64,000 nt of DNA from Diadema setosum. Taxonomy: Eukaryota > Echinodermata > Echinoidea > Diadematoida > Diadematidae. The position numbers and the translations under genes are program-made. Positions 1 through 13,383 of the stretch are shown here, one piece after another (the stretch's first letter is position 1; every line of letters begins with the position of its first letter). The DNA is taken from assembly GCA_033980235.1 (NCBI GenBank), contig CM067075.1, positions 15,512,844-15,576,843 on the forward strand, in the 5' to 3' direction. Below the pieces are notes generated by a model. That model had not been told where the DNA came from. It ran no database searches and saw only the letters and a list, made by a program, of their open reading frames with translations.

Positions 1-2506
1 AGTATCATGCACTCAAGTCTGTTTTAATGTCAGCCTTCAAAAAACATGCAAATAATCGCTCATGTCATAAGCTCTCTGATAGCTAATGCTGCTTATGATG
101 TTTAGATATTTGCACAATTCTTCATTCTAAACTTTGTCATACAACTGTACAATTTGTGAGACAAACTCATTCTATGTGATTTCATCTTTAAAAGAGTGAT
201 CACTTTGAAAAAAAAAAAACAAAACCCAGAACCAACCACAACAAAGGTGGATGAAAGTGAGGACACAAGCTGTGCCAGGTGCATAAAAGTATTTGTTTCT
301 AGGTAGCAGGCAGATTTTTCTTTTGTCACTTTGCATTTCAACTCCATGAGCAAAGATAAACACAACGTGTCATGTGATAAAAAACTTATTAGCAACAAGA
401 ACCAAGGTATTTGTACCTTTGGAAGCCTATTGGGAACATGATGCAAATGACAGAGAATTGGCATTGATAGAATGCTGGTATTGCCTGTGGAAATACCTTC
501 ATGTAGCATTTCATTCGTTCAGCAGTTTTTTAGTATTTTTTTTTTCTGTCAATTTCTTCAAAAAGGATACGCAGATGTCACATCAAACTACGTAAATCCA
601 AGCATGTTTTGAAGTCTCCGAATTCACACACACACACAAAAAGATCTACCGCTTCAAGCAAGGTAATGTCCTTACACTAGGGGATAGAGTATAAGCTCTT
701 ATTTTTTGCAAATAAGGAGGTCACAGACATTTTCGCAATGTTGTTTTTGCGGTTTCACACAGAGTGCACAAAGATACTAGTACATAACCCTAGCGCGAGG
801 CGATATTTTCTTGTGTTGTTAACTTGAGGCCCAACAGTGTTTTGCGAAATTCATGAAAATTAAACCCATGTGAAAATAACAGCTTTTACGGTAGTGTAAT
901 CTCTATCAACCAAGCTTGATCGCCACATCTTTCCTTCATATATTACATAAGCTTTACAGGCTCCATATGATTAGGCCTACAGTGTAACTGATAAAAAAAT
1001 AAAGAATTTTAGGAGACCAATACTCATTACTTATTGTCTTGTTGATACTCTCATTTACTTAGTCTTGAAATAAAATCAAAACTGTCACTATTACTTTTCT
1101 TGGGCTGCAGCCATAATGCATGCACACTTAGAATAACGATATGTATGGAATCACCTATAGATTTGAGATGTCGTAATGTAATCAAAACATCATTCAGCGA
1201 TTTAGTAACCAGAAATGTCTCACAAATTACCCGAGAATCGAACCAAGATTCTGAAAATAGCGCTACAGCACAATGAAGGAGATTCCATTACTGTCAAAAT
1301 GAAGACAATAATCACGCAGTCATGTCGACTACGGGGGCAGAAAATTAACTTCTCACTGCGTTACCCAACATAGCCCATATGGGACGGGTCAGCGTAGAAA
1401 TGATGTACGAGATGAATGCTGACATTTCAGGGGTGAGGTGGCCCAGAAACGTCGTAGCCAATCACAAAGTGTGTTAAGTACTGTTTGCATCACTGAGGAG
1501 GGACACAAAAACTCCTCAGTTTGAAACAAATTCCACATCCCTCTGTGCAGAGGTCTTAATATGATCGTAACTAGGCATATTACAGAGCAACTGTCTTGAA
1601 AACATCCCAAAGCGCTGGAAGCTGTACAACTTATGACAAAGTACATTGTCAAAGTTGCGTCCTGCTTCACGGCGGGGGAAAAAATGGGGGGGGGGGGCCC
1701 AAATAATTTCATATTGCCCTTTCCACTGCCCAAGACACGCATGCTAGAGATAACCTAATGAGGAACCCGAACTCAGCCTTGATTCATAAGCATCATGTGC
1801 TGAAATGGGTCATGATACAATATGATAATCAATCAATTACAACAGGCCTCCAGTGCTGGGTAGGATTCTCAACACACTATGCCATTTCAAACCTTCCTTT
1901 TAGAAGATAACATGAGCAAATTCACGGTAGCGGTACAAAGAATTAAATGTATGACACAGCAACACTGTTGCCTACAAATGTTCTGAGAAAACCTTATTGT
2001 AATTAAACACTAATCCAAAAATGCAAGAGAGTAACCTAGAAATTATAAATGAATTTGGGATGCTTGATCTCAGCACAAGCAGCCACTGAAAGGCTTCTAA
2101 GGGGGCCTAAACCACCTGTCATATAGCATGCTACCATTGAAAGTGCCTTCTATCTTGATCATTTCATTTGCCATTGTTTTATCAGGTCACAGAGTAAAAC
2201 CTCTGTCACGATATGGAAAGGTCAGAACCTCAATCATTTAAACACTGCATGAATTTTAACAGCTAACACAATTAAGTTGCTTGCAGTTGACTTAATAACT
2301 CCTGTATTGCAACTCAATATTGTGTGTGTGGAATATTTCATAAGGTTTCCAGTTTTGTTAATTTCACGAGTCAAGATATTTGTAATATTAACAAGTCATA
2401 AAAATGTTGTCTCTTGTAACACACCAATTGTATCATTTTCAAAGTTGAAAATCACTGACTATTCTCCTGAAAAGCCAAAATTCTCATCTTTCATTCTGTA
2501 ACTGTA

Positions 2507-2544
2507 TTTTTTTTTTTTTTTTTGGGGGGGGGGGGGAAGGGGGG
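2507..2544. repeat. T17-G13-AA-G6 compound homopolymer
   Basis: A run of seventeen T joins directly to thirteen G. This T/G (or C/A) junction recurs elsewhere, for example at 29479, 44633, 44905 and 61767. Confidence 0.97.
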
Positions 2545-2670
2545 ATAACATACCCACTTGCAAAATTGTCGCAATTCGCGAAAGATATGGAATACACAGT
2601 CTGCCTTCACAGAAATAAAAAGTTAACTTACATGACTTCAGAGTTAGGGATCTTCCATGGCTCTATGTTG

Positions 2671-2763
2671 TTAACCCGTTGAGGACGGACTGATTTTGCT
2701 ACAACATGCATTTCCCATAGACACCTGCCCGGGTATACTCGGGACTCGTCCTTAACAGATTAA
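2671..2763. mobile_element. Short TTAA-bounded MITE, copy 1
   Basis: 93 bp bounded by TTAA at both ends. Inverted ends are CCCGTTGAGGACGGAC and, from the right, TCTGTTAAGGACGAGTC. The core contains ATGCATTTCCCATAGACACC, which recurs inverted in the copy at 16894. Too short to encode anything. TTAA borders suggest piggyBac-like mobilisation, by inference. Confidence 0.75.
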
Positions 2764-5064
2764 TATATTCATTGAATTTTCTTCCTTGAAAATGATGATG
2801 AATCTTCAACTCAAATTTGCCCAACTTATCAAGTAGTGAAAACTATGAGCCTTTAAAATGTTGCATAGATATTGTCCTACATATCAACATGGCATGGCGA
2901 TTCCATTAAACCCTTGCCCTAATTACTTGGCAGCAGCTTCACTTACGTTACACTCACTACTTAGATAAATACACGCACAAAAGGGACCTCATCATGAACT
3001 AGTCAACACACTTGCAAATCATATAGCTATGAAGTAAGTAGGCATACTGATGCTAAAGTGAGCAGAAAAAAATGTCTTCTTTTTTTCTGATATCAAGGCA
3101 ATCAATATGGAAAGTTTCCTTTGAGTTCTTTCTGAAAGATTAAACACAAGCATACCTGCACAAAGATGAAGCGATTTAATAGGAAGGCAATGAATTTATA
3201 TAATGAACCAACAAGTAGCGTGCACAACTGCCTCACTTTCAAGAGAGAGATGAACAGGACTTTTGAATTATTATACAAAGCTAAATCTAAGTTTGTTTTC
3301 CTTCTATTTGCATTGAAGGCATACAGTCCCGCCTGCATATGAAAGTCAATTACCATATATCCCTTCCCCTTTCTCATTTAACTTCTGTCCCAAGATCTTG
3401 CTTAAGGCAAGTGGAAATGGACTGCATGGACATAGAGCTCAGAAACTACTGTTCAGGGAAGCTAAAATAGAAGCAGATAATGGACTTTTATTTAGCCATT
3501 TTTGTTCCTTCCAATGGAAGAAGACAGCTCCCTAGAAAAAGAACTAAGCTACGCTCTACTAAATAGTCCTAAGCGGCTTAAAAGGATAATTATCCAACAT
3601 TTTACTGTTGATAAGGATGGCTAGACACATTGTTACAGAAGGGGACAAACAGAATTGTTGTGTGCATGAGAGGGCATGAGGTATACCATTCATGAAATGC
3701 TATCACTGATTATTCATTTTGCAATACTTTTTTATCTTGCCTCTACTAGAATAGGCCTATATAGATTTTATGGAATAACATCAACAGAAATGGCTATTGC
3801 TTCAGTGCATGCATTATCTATTTATTATCCAAGTACAATGTATCTGCATTTATGCTAGTTTGTGTATATTTGTCTCTTTCTACCTACTTACATATTCATA
3901 TTGTATAGGCAAGGCTGCATGCTGGCACTGGTCCGACGGTCCCTGACCAGCAAAAATCACTGTCAGACCAGTAACTTTTTTTTTTCAGGAATTAACCAGT
4001 AAAAAATGGAAAAACTGGGTACCTACTGGACTGACGGACATTTTGGACCAGTAGAAGAAATGGGTTATGTGTAGCTTTGGTACATGTATAGGCCTATCCA
4101 ATAATCATCTATCTCAATGTATGTCTTTCTTCATTGATCTACAATCCTTATTGATACAAACATACACATTGCTCTGCTCTCATACTTTATGTATTCCATT
4201 GTGAACTTTTTAATGGATAGGCAAGAAACAAAAGCAAATGTGCAATTATTTTTGCACTGAAGAAAACTTAAATGGGGAGGAGGGCCAAAGGAAACATTTC
4301 CAATGCAATGGGCGTGGCACTTTTTGTCCTCCTCAAACATCCCCCTTCAGAATACACACCCTAAAGCTGCCCTCCATCTTGGACAGTTGAGAATCCAGCA
4401 GGTTAAAAGGGCAGAAAGCATCATCTTTTCAAGCCAAATGCACTTTATTGCTTTATCTTCAGTACTCTCAAAGTGCATGGTACCTACTCAGGGCCATCCA
4501 GAGTATTTCTCCCCCAACTCTTCCACAGTAAACCTACCAATCAATGACTCTGTCACACAGGGCCAAGACCTCCATATTACTTTATTGGGCTGAATGTCCC
4601 AAATAATGTAAACTCTGCTGGTGGTATCCCAGTTTATTATCTCTGCCACCATTCTCCCATTTGCATTGTTGCAAAGGAGAAATGCATTCATAGTGCTATT
4701 CTCATAGCAAAAATTTCTAAATTTGGGTCGCCATCAGGGTGACAATTTTTTGATTCATTGTTCTCACTATCAGAAATTTTAAAACTTTTTGGGTAGTGAT
4801 CATTGCAAAGAGCTAATCTGCACATGCACATGAATGGTATGCTCACTACATCACAATGCCAATTCAATAAAAGGCGGTGCACCACAGCTGGTAAGAATAG
4901 CAAGAACTGACACACACGGTGCATTGTGGGATACAAGCATTTTGATTTTTTTTTTTTTTTTTTGCAGTTATGGTTCACTCTGCACAACTCCATGTCTTTT
5001 TAAAAATAATCATACAATAGTGTATTACAAAGTACTGTGATTTGGATCCCAACTCAAATCTAAC

Positions 5065-5152
5065 AAAATAATGTGTTATTTCTGCTCCCAAAGTAATAAT
5101 TTTTATATCTGGGTTACGATCCTGATCGTGACCCAAAATAACACATTATTTT
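5065..5152. repeat. 17 bp perfect inverted repeat
   Basis: AAAATAATGTGTTATTT at 5065-5081 and its exact reverse complement at 5136-5152, with a 54 bp spacer. It could be the core of a decayed fold-back element or a stem-loop. A second small palindrome, CGATCCTGATCG, lies in the spacer. Confidence 0.7.
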
Positions 5153-5769
5153 GATGCAATGAAACAGGCACTTAAGATTCTCTATTTGCTGTTATACTCT
5201 GAAGAGCCCATTGTTTAAGGGAACATGAAACTAGTTGACAAACGCGTATGGTAAAGAAGAAAGGGGCAGATAGCTAGTTGCCTAACCAACGTTACAAAAT
5301 CATTATAGCAGTCTAATGTTAATTCCGCCATCCTTTACCACTGGCCTAGATGAATGCTTTGCCGTGTGATAAGATCAGATGTTATCACATTCCAGGCTTT
5401 CAACTCCTGTCACAGTTTCACCACACGAACAGAAATCAGACATCAATTCGGCGGGTTTTCAGAATAAATCTGACTCTATTCATGGCTGTATCCACGCGCT
5501 CCACTCCAGTTCTCTATAATTGGCACATGTGCATAGACAGTATCTGCCAGCGATCGTCAACACGCGTTGATCAATACCACCACACTAGATGTATATCATG
5601 GACTTGGGAGTTGTCAAAGCGCAGACCGCTATTTACAAAGCACGGCAGGAGGCTTTTTAAAGGGAAACTTATTCAAATAGAGGGTTTGGGAATACCCCGC
5701 ATCACACTAGATCGTTATGATTGTTTGTATCTAAGCAGATTGAGATACCTCAGTACCTGTGCTCTCTAA

Positions 5770-5835
5770 TGTGTGTGTTTGTGTGTGTGCGAGTGTATGT
5801 GTATGTGTGTGTGTGTGTGTGAGTGTGTGTGCGTG
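5770..5835. repeat. Imperfect (GT)n microsatellite
   Basis: GT array interrupted by TTT, CGA and TAT steps. Confidence 0.95.
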
Positions 5836-6296
5836 TTTTTTTTTCTTTTCTTTTCAAGTTTGCAAATATAATCCCACTTGTTTAATTCCAGGCATATCCA
5901 CAATTCGCCTCCAATTTTACTCATCTCAAAACCCATATTCTGCTTATTATACTCGCCATCAATTTGGATAATTTCCAAATTTCCAGATTCTAGCTCTGCG
6001 ACCCTCCCCATTCCTCACCCCCCCCCCCCTTAACTTTGGTAGCTGGGATGTCAGGGCCGCATTCTTGCGAATAATCCCCATTGAAAACAGTGAGGAAATA
6101 GCCAAGCCCCAGTCTAATCCGACCACAGTTATGCAAAGAGGGCTTCCACAATAGCCCAGACCAACAAATGGCATAAAACTATTGGGGCCAAAAGCCAAAG
6201 GACCCTCTTTTTCTTCTGTGTTTGCCCGCTTTAGTGTCACTTCTACCACAGGAAAGCTTTTTCTTTGTTGTTGCTTTTTTTTGAAGTCATGAGAGG

Positions 6297-6300
<4 letters not shown>

Positions 6301-6352
<52 letters not shown>

Positions 6353-6361
6353 GGGGGGGGG
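6301..6361. repeat. (TG)24 microsatellite followed by G10
   Basis: TG units at 6301-6348, then GCGT and a run of ten G. Further downstream a C18 run lies at 6533-6550, so complementary G and C runs sit about 175 bp apart. Confidence 0.97.
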
Positions 6362-7719
6362 CGGATGTCAGATTGTTGCTAAAGGTACTGAAGGGAATAC
6401 AAAACTTGAAGCAAAGTGGCACCGGACAATTGTGTGTGGGTGCTTTGCGGTAACCTGTGGAATTTTGGGGCCTTTGTACAAAAATGCCTTCTGATCTGCA
6501 CTGGGTTACATGTACAATTACAGCGCCCCCCTCCCCCCCCCCCCCCCCCCACCCTTCAGACCGTTTTAATAAATATCTGGTGGCTAACACTGAAATCTCA
6601 GTGATGCCCTGCAGCCAGTGAGTACAAAAGGGGATTTGCAATGCTTTCTCTCTATCCTACAGTACAGGTTTGTTTGGGTTTGGGGTATTATCAGGGAGGT
6701 GAGAGGAAACCTCCCTGGTATTATGTAGTGGAGTACAGCAGGGATTTGTGGTGGCATAAGGGTGCGTGTAGGGGGCTAAGAAGCACTACTCAGTCCTTTT
6801 CACACTGATTTATATAAGGGGTAGGTGCAATTTCTTCCAATTGAAAGCCCTACAAATATGAGGAACTGAATATACCAGCAGAGAAGAGAGATATCATCCT
6901 TATGATGACTGGTTGCCAGCCTCAGAAAAATTTTATTCCAGAGCGAGGTCCAAAACATAAGTTTGTCTCTGGTAGTGGTATCATTATCAATGATAGAAGT
7001 ATAACCCTCTGACTACCAGGGGAGGCCGCGGTACGGTTCTTTTTCTCTTTTTTTTAATGCCAACAGAGCTACAACTTCACCTGCAAAACCTGATACAGTA
7101 CCATGACAGGATTGGGGCGGGGCAGGATGAGGAGACCAAATGTGGAAGAAGCCCTCTCCAACCTGCTGAGCTAAATTCACCTTGGAAGCCTTATGAATAA
7201 CCCTCTATCTAAACAGGAAAAGACATGGGAAGAATAAGAAGCTCTTGGAGTCACTTGGAGAAGCTGACAGTTTGTTATTTCTTCCCTCCATTGGCCACAT
7301 TCTGTTCACACATAACTTCACCAACAGAACCCGCTGAGTGGTTCCCTACTTTTTTTCCTATCAAGGGCAAATCAATTTGCAGGTATTGAGTACTAAAAAT
7401 GAATAAAGACTGTCATAATCACCCAAAACTTTCTCCTTTTTTTTCTTTCATCTTTGCAGGGGAGAAATGGCCCAAGCAGAAGATGTTTGCTGCTACTCCA
7501 AGCAAACATTGGGGTCTTTTGCTTTACTCTTTCTACATGGTTTGTGGGTGGATTATGACACTGGATGTAAAACAAAGTCCCCATGATAGCAAAATATATG
7601 CATTGTGCCTTGAAACTGCCCCATCTGAATCACACCTGTAGTGGAGTTAAAAGGTGAACATAGCAGCCAAGGCTTGTTATTTCATCAGACTCGTATAAAT
7701 CTTACAGTGAAGCATTTAT

Positions 7720-8064
7720 AGGGGTGGTAAAGTTTTGGTTGAACTGGGGCTTCAGTTTCCCAACTTTTTTTTGTGTGTGTGAGATAATGAGAAACCTCTT
7801 ATGAAATATGAAAGAACATATAATTCTAAGAGTGATTCAAAGTTTATTTGACGAAAATTGGTTTCGAAATGGTTGAGATATCCAAAAACAAAGAGGTCCT
7901 AATAAAAGGCGGGTTTACATTTCAAAACTAATTTTCATCAAATAAAACTTTGAATTCCTCTTGTTATTGTATGCTCTTTAATATTTCATAAGAGGTTTCT
8001 CACTGCGTAAAAAGTTAAAATCTGAATCCCCCATCTCAACCTATATATAGGCCCTACCACCCCT
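7720..8064. mobile_element. Fold-back MITE, copy A of a TTAW-flanked family
   Basis: A 345 bp element flanked by TTAT at 7716-7719 and 8065-8068. Its ends are AGGGGTGGTA and the reverse complement. The two arms, about 150 bp each, are near-inverted copies: both contain GAGAAACCTCTTATGAAATA, then an AAAGARCAT block, then TTTATTTGAYGAAAATT, so the whole element can fold on itself. There is no coding capacity. Copy B at 22065 shares these blocks in the same order. A 4 bp TTAA-like duplication suggests a piggyBac-type source, but the ends are not diagnostic. Confidence 0.8.
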
Positions 8065-10538
8065 TTATGATAAATTCTAAGAAGCAGGGTAGGGAGGGGA
8101 TGGGGGGGGGGAGAAAGGTAAGACTATTGAGGAGGATGGGAAAATCAGGGATATGCCGGGCTAAAGCCTTGTGGAGCTCATTCATGGGAACGCATCACAT
8201 GTTTGATGACGATGGGATCTTGTGGGGATCATACCAGAGGGTCATGGGGGAAACGATGGGGGCGCAGAGAGGGGGTAAACTGGTGGAGAAAGTCGACTGG
8301 AGGAAGCATCTCGCTTTCTCTCAGAGAATAACGGGAAGGCTTTATTGCCCACCTTATGATCGACAGTCATAACGAGTTTGATGTATTGGACAAGCAGAGG
8401 TCGTGACTGATGGCAATCAAGGCGAGACACGAGCAGACAGGCAACCAAATTGGCAACTCCGATGCTGTCCAAGTACGTAAGGCAAACATCAATTAAGACA
8501 CGTTCCCAATCACTACCGAAAAAAAAAAGGAAAAAGGACGAACCTAACTAAGAATGAACGACATGAAACTTTGTCAATGTAACATTTGATTGCGTCCCTG
8601 TTTGGGCCCTCTCTCACTAATAAATCAGGGTCTATATAAAGGCATTAGTTTTGTACAGCCAAATGCTGAACCATCTCTGAGCTCACATATTAGTCAGGCA
8701 AGTGTTTGCTGAGACAATTAAGACATGATGAAGCACAGGAGACAGGAGCCATGTAACCCTGCAAGAGCTTCCACCATTACTTTACTACGGACCAAAAATA
8801 ATAATAAAACAATGATAATACATAACATGATAAAGCATTTGCCAGTGCCTATATAGGTGGGGTTAGATGCACTGTGCAATTTTGAATGTTTATATTTGAC
8901 CTTGAAACCATTACAATCCCTTTTCTACCATCCCCCTGCCCTCCCTCCCTCCCTCTATCTACAAATTTGGATAATGAAGTACAGTATGCACAGCAGCACA
9001 AATACTTTTTTCTTATCCATATGAAGTGGTTCAACTAATAGTAACAGTCTGGATCTGACTTCATTTACCTCACAACTGTGAACTGAATTGGTACAATGTG
9101 ATATTCACTTTCTTTTGTTTGTTTCTGTATGTACATTAATGATTTTGTATTTCGTGTGGGCAATCTTGTTTGTAGCTGCCTTTCACGATGATAAAATGCC
9201 AACAAAGGAATATTGAAAAAAATATGAAGCAGATTAGGCAAATTCATAAATAAGCAGGCCTATATCTAAATATTGACTTCATTCGACATTTCAATCTTCC
9301 TATTGCAGACAGTCACAAGGTAAGTGTTGTGACTTTGTGGGACCCATCCTGATGTCATTAGCATGACACACCAGCTGGGCAAGAAAAGTTAGTTGGCATT
9401 GAGACGTGTCCATGGGTGGTGCAGCGGCTAATCAAGGTAACATTGCCATGAAGACGCAACCAGCTGTTAGCTGTATGTGACTGTCTTGGGGCCAGAATGT
9501 CCTCCTGAGCTAGCTTACAGCAGTTTTGGTTTAATAACGGTGGCAGACATTGTAGCAATCACTTTGAGTGTGCACCGGTCGTCCACAATTACCAGTGAAG
9601 GTAACTCACTGCCGTAACGATGTCTGATTATGTTCTGCTGCTGCCCGTAGCAACCACAACAAGTAAAAACGACTATGTCTGGCAAATTAGACAGTGTGAT
9701 CATTCAGGAGGTGATCCCTCTATTGATGCCCAATGGATATCACCTAAGAACAACCCTAAATGTAATTGCAGCTCGCAAAGCCATAACTTAAATGACTCCT
9801 GATGATTGATAGATTGTGACCAGAAATAATTGCACTTCTTGTTGTATAAGGAGGGACTAACATTTTTTAAAGAATATGATATAAATGTAATATGAATGAT
9901 TATTTAGCAAGCTATGATATGTTACTCTGACCAATCACCAGGCTCTTTAACAGTTTGTAACCTTCATCTGCATAACCTCAAAGGGTCTTCAGCAATTTGT
10001 ATGGTCACATGACAACTTATACATTATAAAAACAATGATGCAAAAGCCTATTAACCTCTAATTGTGGACACATGACATTTTATTTGAGAAATGAACCATT
10101 GCATGTTTGCAGCTAAAACATTTCTGGGTGAAGAGCTATACTGAAACACAAATGTGGGTCATACACATTGTACTAAGGAAAGGTTGCCTCAATATCAAAA
10201 ATTAACCACACAAAATCATGGACATATCACTGTGGCAACAAATCTTTTTGGATCTACACACTGAAATCCTTGTTGGCAGATTAAGCATGCATGGTGGTCA
10301 GTATACTTTCTTGCTCATTTTTTTGTTCATATTTTGTAGTTATCATAATACTATACACATACAGAATGCTTGAAAAATACGTACTGAAACTCAAGACATC
10401 TTCAGTTTCTTTCTAAATGCTCTTTTGACAAATCTCTACGAATGTGGACCATCCAAGACACAAACAATTTGTAGAAATGTACAGATGTGAAAAAATGAAC
10501 AAAATGAACTTAAAACAGGAGGAGATTGTGGCACTTAC

Positions 10539-10750
10539 TGTTTACATAGGTTGACCAGGTCTAGATCTGTGGTGTTGGCCGGAAGGCCCCGAATGTAGAG
10601 GTTGGTTTTGCTGAGTTGCTCACCGCTATTGCTGCCCTGGGAGGACGGGGAATGTGGCGAGGGGAGCTGGGAGGAGGGCGTGGAGGACCCCGCAGAGCCC
10701 CCGCTGCCAGAACTGTGGGGTCCGGGCATTCCTCTCATTGTGGGATAGGT
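10539..10750 (-). CDS. RBMS: RBMS/MSSP-family RNA-binding protein, internal exon (linker and start of RRM1)
   Basis: Internal exon of an RBMS (MSSP, Shep-like) protein, a cytoplasmic/nuclear single-stranded RNA- and DNA-binding regulator with two RRM domains. Read on the minus strand it opens [10 protein letters not shown], continues through a Ser/Gly/Pro-rich linker of about 35 residues, then reaches the family signature [19 protein letters not shown], where LYIRGL is RNP2 of RRM1, and ends in DLVNLCK plus two bases of the next codon. The acceptor is a pyrimidine tract with TTGCACAACAG just before position 10750. The donor is CA/GTAAGTG at 10539/10538. A CA-ending split codon would give Q or H, which fits the LCxxYG pattern of the family. 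The exon is 212 nt: phase 0 at its start, phase 2 at its end. RNP1 and RRM2 are absent, so this is a partial gene. The Met at 10738 could be an alternative start, but the intact acceptor favours an internal exon. Family assignment is firm; paralogue is not resolved. Confidence 0.93.
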
Positions 10751-11603
10751 CTGTTGTGCAAGAGAGAAAGGGGGAGATGGGGTTAAACAATCTGGTTGAA
10801 GAAGAGTATCGATTCAAAAAGTAACAGTAGTCATTGGCACTGAACACTTGTCAGCCTTGATACATTTGATGAAATAGATATCCAATCAATAAGTTTATGG
10901 TGCACATAAAAAAATATATACACACTTTCGCATTTACATTTGTCTACAATGCATCATGCATTACCCACTCTGCCCCTTCAATACCCTCACACAGTTGTTT
11001 CTCACAAGGAACATTTAAACACAGACACAGACACACACATACATTCATACACGCATACATACATACTTACATACATACACACATCAATATTCATTCACAT
11101 ATACAGACAGATGTAGAGATGACAGAATAACAGTAGAATAGTAGCACTAGTTACATAACACAAAGAGAAATAATTAGGTCCACTACATCCCACAAGCCTC
11201 AGCAACAGACCCCCTTCCCTCACATTACCTCCAAGAAATGCCCCTCCCCTTTTTCTCCTAGTCCTACCCAGTCTTTCTCTCAATCTCTTCAGTCTGTTGG
11301 TCAATATTGATCCTTTCTCCCCTATTCTCCCAGATTTGATAATAACAAGATACTGGTTTCCATCAAGGGCTATCATTAATCTCTTCACTCTTTCTTCGAG
11401 GTAGGGGGGCTTTAACTCCTGAAGGGGATGGGACGGTAAGAGATGATGCACAATTATCTCTTAGAATTCCCATCATCCCAGAAGAAAGGAAGCAGAGGGG
11501 AGCATTGCTGGTGTGGTAAAGACACTCAAGCCATTCTTAAGTGTCCCTTCCTTCCAGCTTTTGCCCCCCCCCCCCCAACAACAGTGTAAAATTATTAACC
11601 TCC

Positions 11604-11626
11604 ATCCTATTGGTAAACAATAGGAT
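11604..11626. repeat. Perfect 9 bp hairpin containing a forkhead-like core
   Basis: ATCCTATTG, five-base loop GTAAA, then CAATAGGAT. The loop and right arm create GTAAACA, the forkhead core. Located about 850 bp upstream of the RRM1 exon in the intron. Confidence 0.5.
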
Positions 11627-13116
11627 CCTTCCTTGGATTTTTAGGCCATTATGAACCTGCCTAAGTAAGCACTTTCTTTAATATTCAGTAGTCTGGTCAA
11701 TGGAGAGCGTATAAAACTAAGCTGTAACAGACATCCAAACTACCCCTTCTGAGATAGAAAGATGGGGGGGGGGGGAGGGATTAAAAGGAATCAATGTGGT
11801 TGGTTATTAGGTTCCATAATTCCCATTTACAGTGATTTTTCTTCGCCTGGCTGGGCTTTTAACATTCCATTCCCCTGCTTTAAATCATTTATCACAGCCC
11901 CCTACGTTTGTTTTTGATAGCTAAAAGTGTTTGAAGGTTCCTTTAGTGTCAACACACACTGACTATCAGTCATTAGCGGTCAGTGCCGCTGCTGTTTCTA
12001 CTCGACTGTTTCAACCGCGTATTTGTTTAGCAAATTTTCGGCACAGAATTCCTGAGCAAAGGGCAAATGAGCCCAAGACCACATAGTTTAAATGATCCAA
12101 GGTAAACTGACATTCTCCACCACAGCATTACATACACACATATATGCTATATATTCTTTTGAAAATAAATTCAACGACTGGAAAAAAAAAGAAGCCCAAC
12201 CAACAAAATATGATGAAACAAACCAAACCCTTCTGGTGTTGCTTTTTCTCTTGCATTCTGGAAACTCCAATCTATGTCTTGAAATTCACATTCATCTATT
12301 TGCATTTGTTTTCTACTTTCATATTCTCTGTTATGTATACATCCCAAATATGTCAAACAATGAGTTTGCTATGAATTGCATATTTGTTCAGTAGATTATA
12401 CATGCCATTTGCAGCGAAATCACATGTACAATCAAACAATGCCTCTATGATGTGAATCCAGAAATCCCTATTAGTGGACACAGAACATTCTCATTACATC
12501 AATGACATTTGTCTTACAAAGCTACAGTAAACTCAGAAAGTAGTTATCATCTGTAAGTATAAAGTCCGAATAATGGATTTAATATCACTCCTTTACATGA
12601 TAATAATTGACATAAAAAACCTTATAGTAATATAAAATCAAGATAATTATCAAAAAATAATGTCACAACATTATCAAATAAAAAGTGGGTTGCTATTTTC
12701 AAGTGCGTCTGAGCACAAGAAGACCACACTGACATGAGAAAAATGGTAAAAGTCATTAGTTTTCAGAGGCAAATTTGAGCAAATGCAGGCAAACTACACC
12801 GCTGAACACAAGAATACTCTCACCATCAAATTAAACCAGCAGGATTATGTTAATTCCGCAGTGTTAAGCGCACAACGCAAGTTGACATCATTTTTTTTTA
12901 GAAACGGATACTGTATCAATCCCTACAACAGGGAAGTGATGCACATTTACACCGTGTAATTACACGCCAGACAATTAGTCCAACAGAGACCTAACAGTGG
13001 CGCTGTATACAGAGACAAGTGGCCGGTCATATGCACTCAATTCCAGAATGAGCGTTAATTGGGGATTAGCATGAATTCAGAAAAGGACAAAATGCGGCAA
13101 ACAAAAGCTGTGTGGT

Positions 13117-13143
13117 CCCCCCCCCCCCCCCCCCCCCCCCCCC
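13117..13143. repeat. C27 homopolymer
   Basis: Longest uninterrupted C run in the window. It can form an i-motif or, on the other strand, stacked G-quadruplexes. Confidence 0.97.
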
Positions 13144-13330
13144 GAAAGACAAGAGCGCCACATCAATATCGCATGCATGATAATCCCCTTTAATGCGACG
13201 CTACTACCACTGTGTGGACAACGGGGTGTCCACATCCAATCTCATTACTTCAGTGTACACTGGAGGTGTCGTATGTTATTACCACTCGCCATAGATTACT
13301 GACCAAACAGAGGATGAGGGAAAGTGTTAC

Positions 13331-13383
13331 TGTGTGTGTGTGTGTGTTGTGTGTGTTGTGTGTGTGTGTGTGTGTGTGTGTGT
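13331..13383. repeat. Interrupted (TG)n microsatellite
   Basis: TG array with two TTG interruptions, followed at 13395-13440 by GA-rich sequence. Confidence 0.95.

Larger units (their letters stand above)
1..10538 (-). other. Intron downstream of the RRM1 exon (partial)
   Basis: Begins at the GTAAGTG donor at 10538 and extends off the left edge of the window. I looked for the expected next exon, which should carry the YGKI...KGYGFVDF part of RRM1 on the minus strand, and did not find it. The interval holds a 93 bp TTAA-flanked element, a 345 bp fold-back MITE, a 17 bp inverted repeat, three large GT or homopolymer tracts, and otherwise unremarkable AT-rich sequence. A 139-codon plus-strand open frame at 5350-5769 lies in a CpG-richer patch; I cannot match it to any protein and do not call it a gene. 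Confidence 0.7.

Noticed and set aside
830..900. GCGAAATTCATGAAAATTAAAC segment resembling the CTGTAAAAC MITE family
   Set aside because: Similarity is short and borders cannot be placed.
1200..1290. tRNA-like B box (GGTTCGATTCT on the minus strand)
   Set aside because: The T-stem pairs poorly and no A box or acceptor stem fits; at most a decayed tRNA-like or SINE fragment.
3925..4060. Cluster of GACCAGTAA/CTGGTC words
   Set aside because: Suggestive of a decayed repeat, but I could not define borders, inverted ends or a second copy.
5350..5769. 139-codon plus-strand open frame
   Set aside because: No recognisable motif, no convincing splice context, and it ends at a GT microsatellite. Kept as chance, though it lies in a slightly CpG-richer patch.
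7399..7641. Plus-strand frame preceded by a pyrimidine tract and TTTGCAG, acceptor-like
   Set aside because: The translation (GEKWPKQKMF...) resembles no family I know and there is no matching donor; pyrimidine tracts are common here.
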